Assembly (NCBI GenBank): GCA_020636355.1
Contig: JACJYB010000008.1
Span: 212,001-276,000, forward strand
DNA: 64,000 nucleotides
Direction of reading: 5' to 3'
Source: Lewinellaceae bacterium
GTDB taxonomy: Bacteria; Bacteroidota; Bacteroidia; Chitinophagales; Saprospiraceae
This document shows positions 63,267-64,000 of the stretch, piece after piece (within the stretch, counting starts at the first letter, position 1; each line of letters opens with the position of its first letter). The notes under the pieces are model-generated. The model did no database searches, had not been told where the DNA came from, and saw only the letters and a program-made list of their open reading frames with translations. Position numbers and translations under genes: made by a program.

Positions 63267-64000
63267 ATGCTGGAACAGGAATTGGCGATCGCCCAACGAG
63301 ACCTTGAAAAGAATGGATGGCTGGATATCGAAGTAGATCCGACCCTGGACCTGGTTGCGGAAATCAACCGGTTAAAAAAAAAAACGCCATCATCCTGGCG
63401 CATTATTACCAGGAATCGGAGATTCAGGACATCGCCGACTACATCGGTGATAGTCTCGGACTTTCCCAAAAGCCGCCAAGACCGATGCGGACATCATTGT
63501 ATTTGCCGGAGTGCATTTTATGGCCGAAACGGCCAAGATGTTATCGCCGCAAAGAAAGTGTTGCTCCCCGACCTCAAGGCCGGATGCTCTCTGGCTGACT
63601 CCTGCCCGCCTGCTCTTTTCCGCAAATTCAAGGAGAAATACCCCGATCACGTGGTCGTTTCGTACATCAACTGTACTGCAGAACTAAAGACACTTACGGA
63701 TGTCTGCTGCACTTCCTCAATGCCGTGCAAATTATCAACAGCATTCCGGAAGACAAACCGATCATCTTTGCCCCGGATAAAAATCTGGGCGCCTACCTGA
63801 AGAAAAAGACCGGCCGGGATATGATCCTTTGGAATGGCACCTGCATGGTTCATGAGATCTTTTCTCAGGAGAAAATCACGAGACTGCGTGAGCGTCATCC
63901 GGATGCGAAATTCATTGCCCACCGGAATGTGAAGCAGCCCTGCTCGAACAAGCCGACTACATCGGATCGACCAGTGGCTTGCTGAAATATACCAAAGAAA
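63267..64000 (+). pseudogene. nadA: Quinolinate synthase, five single-base frameshifts, 3' end cut by window edge
   Basis: Joining three frames rebuilds a normal NadA: EINRLKKKNAIILAHYYQES, QDIADYIGDSLGLSQKAAK, VLLPDLKAGCSLADSCPP, SYINCTAELKTLTDVCCTSS, FAPDKNLGAYLKKKTGRDM, WNGTCMVHE, AHPECEAALLEQADYIGSTS. The breaks lie in or beside short base runs: A11 (63374-63384), then single missing bases near 63472 (G), 63549 (G), 63718 (C) and 63923 (C). Two iron-sulfur Cys regions are visible; the third is beyond the edge. NadA condenses iminoaspartate with dihydroxyacetone phosphate to quinolinate for NAD. No substitution damages a conserved residue. Confidence 0.88.

Noticed and set aside
1..64000. 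tRNA, rRNA or insertion-sequence transposase genes
   Set aside because: I scanned the gene gaps and found no cloverleaf with a CCA-type arm, no rRNA sequence and no transposase motifs.

Overview
This is a 64 kb stretch of a heterotrophic Bacteroidota chromosome, most likely Saprospiria or a close relative. The evidence is a set of family types: ParC of the 870-residue Bacteroidota form, an ECF sigma factor overlapping a membrane protein with a beta-barrel end, many lipoproteins with SAC/AAC-type lipoboxes, secreted sortilin-like propeller and M28 proteins, DUF1080 and Gfo/Idh/MocA proteins, tandem amidohydrolases, and promoters of the TAnnTTTG type with few Shine-Dalgarno sites. I see no rRNA, tRNA, CRISPR array, prophage or insertion-sequence transposase. 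Genes sit in short operons of two or three, often with 4-nt overlaps.

Layout. 1-3397: NagZ-like glycosidase (cut by the window edge) and a TMTC-like membrane/TPR protein. 3479-7924: three coupled amidohydrolase-fold genes, only the middle one with a full metal site. 8174-10374: ECF sigma factor and its transmembrane partner. 10594-12646: HxlR regulator divergent from an Old Yellow Enzyme and a DinB-like protein. 12927-15548: parC. 15685-19036: oxidoreductase, DUF1080 lipoprotein and divergent MFS transporter, a likely 3-keto-glycoside set. 19144-22816: amidohydrolase, polytopic protein and twin CBS proteins. 23097-28670: sulfatase, two four-helix-bundle genes and a short DnaE, with unusual short-period repeats around them. 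28899-33410: oxidoreductase, rpsU and a kinase/M23/class-III-aminotransferase fusion. 33464-40010: M28 peptidase, sortilin-like propeller, aldo/keto reductase and a lipoprotein. 40160-43856: trkA-trkH and a convergent CarH-like B12 photoreceptor. 43941-46737: sugar-isomerase-like protein, mgsA and an FtsX-type permease. 46961-52387: an L-fucose oxidative pathway cluster (permease, two dehydrogenases, lactonase, FAH-family hydrolase, mutarotase). 52523-57024: small membrane proteins, a giant outer-membrane metallopeptidase/propeller/barrel protein and TerC. 57171-62093: esterase-like lipoprotein, patatin, M20 amidohydrolase (frameshifted) and a PIN toxin-antitoxin pair. 62325-64000: a lipoprotein and a heavily frameshifted nadA cut by the window edge.

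The genes fit an organism that degrades polymers and sugars outside the cell or in the periplasm (sulfatase, peptidases, DUF1080, fucose use), with housekeeping genes (parC, rpsU, trkAH, nadA, mgsA) between them. The observations most worth a second look are: the four-helix-bundle gene framed by inverted heptamer arrays just before dnaE; the amidohydrolase triad with two members lacking every metal ligand; the kinase/M23/phospho-lyase-like fusion; the anti-sigma-like protein with three 39-residue repeats; and the CarH-type sensor. Seven single-base frameshifts, all in or next to short base runs and five of them in nadA, could be sequencing errors or real decay; the sequence alone cannot decide.
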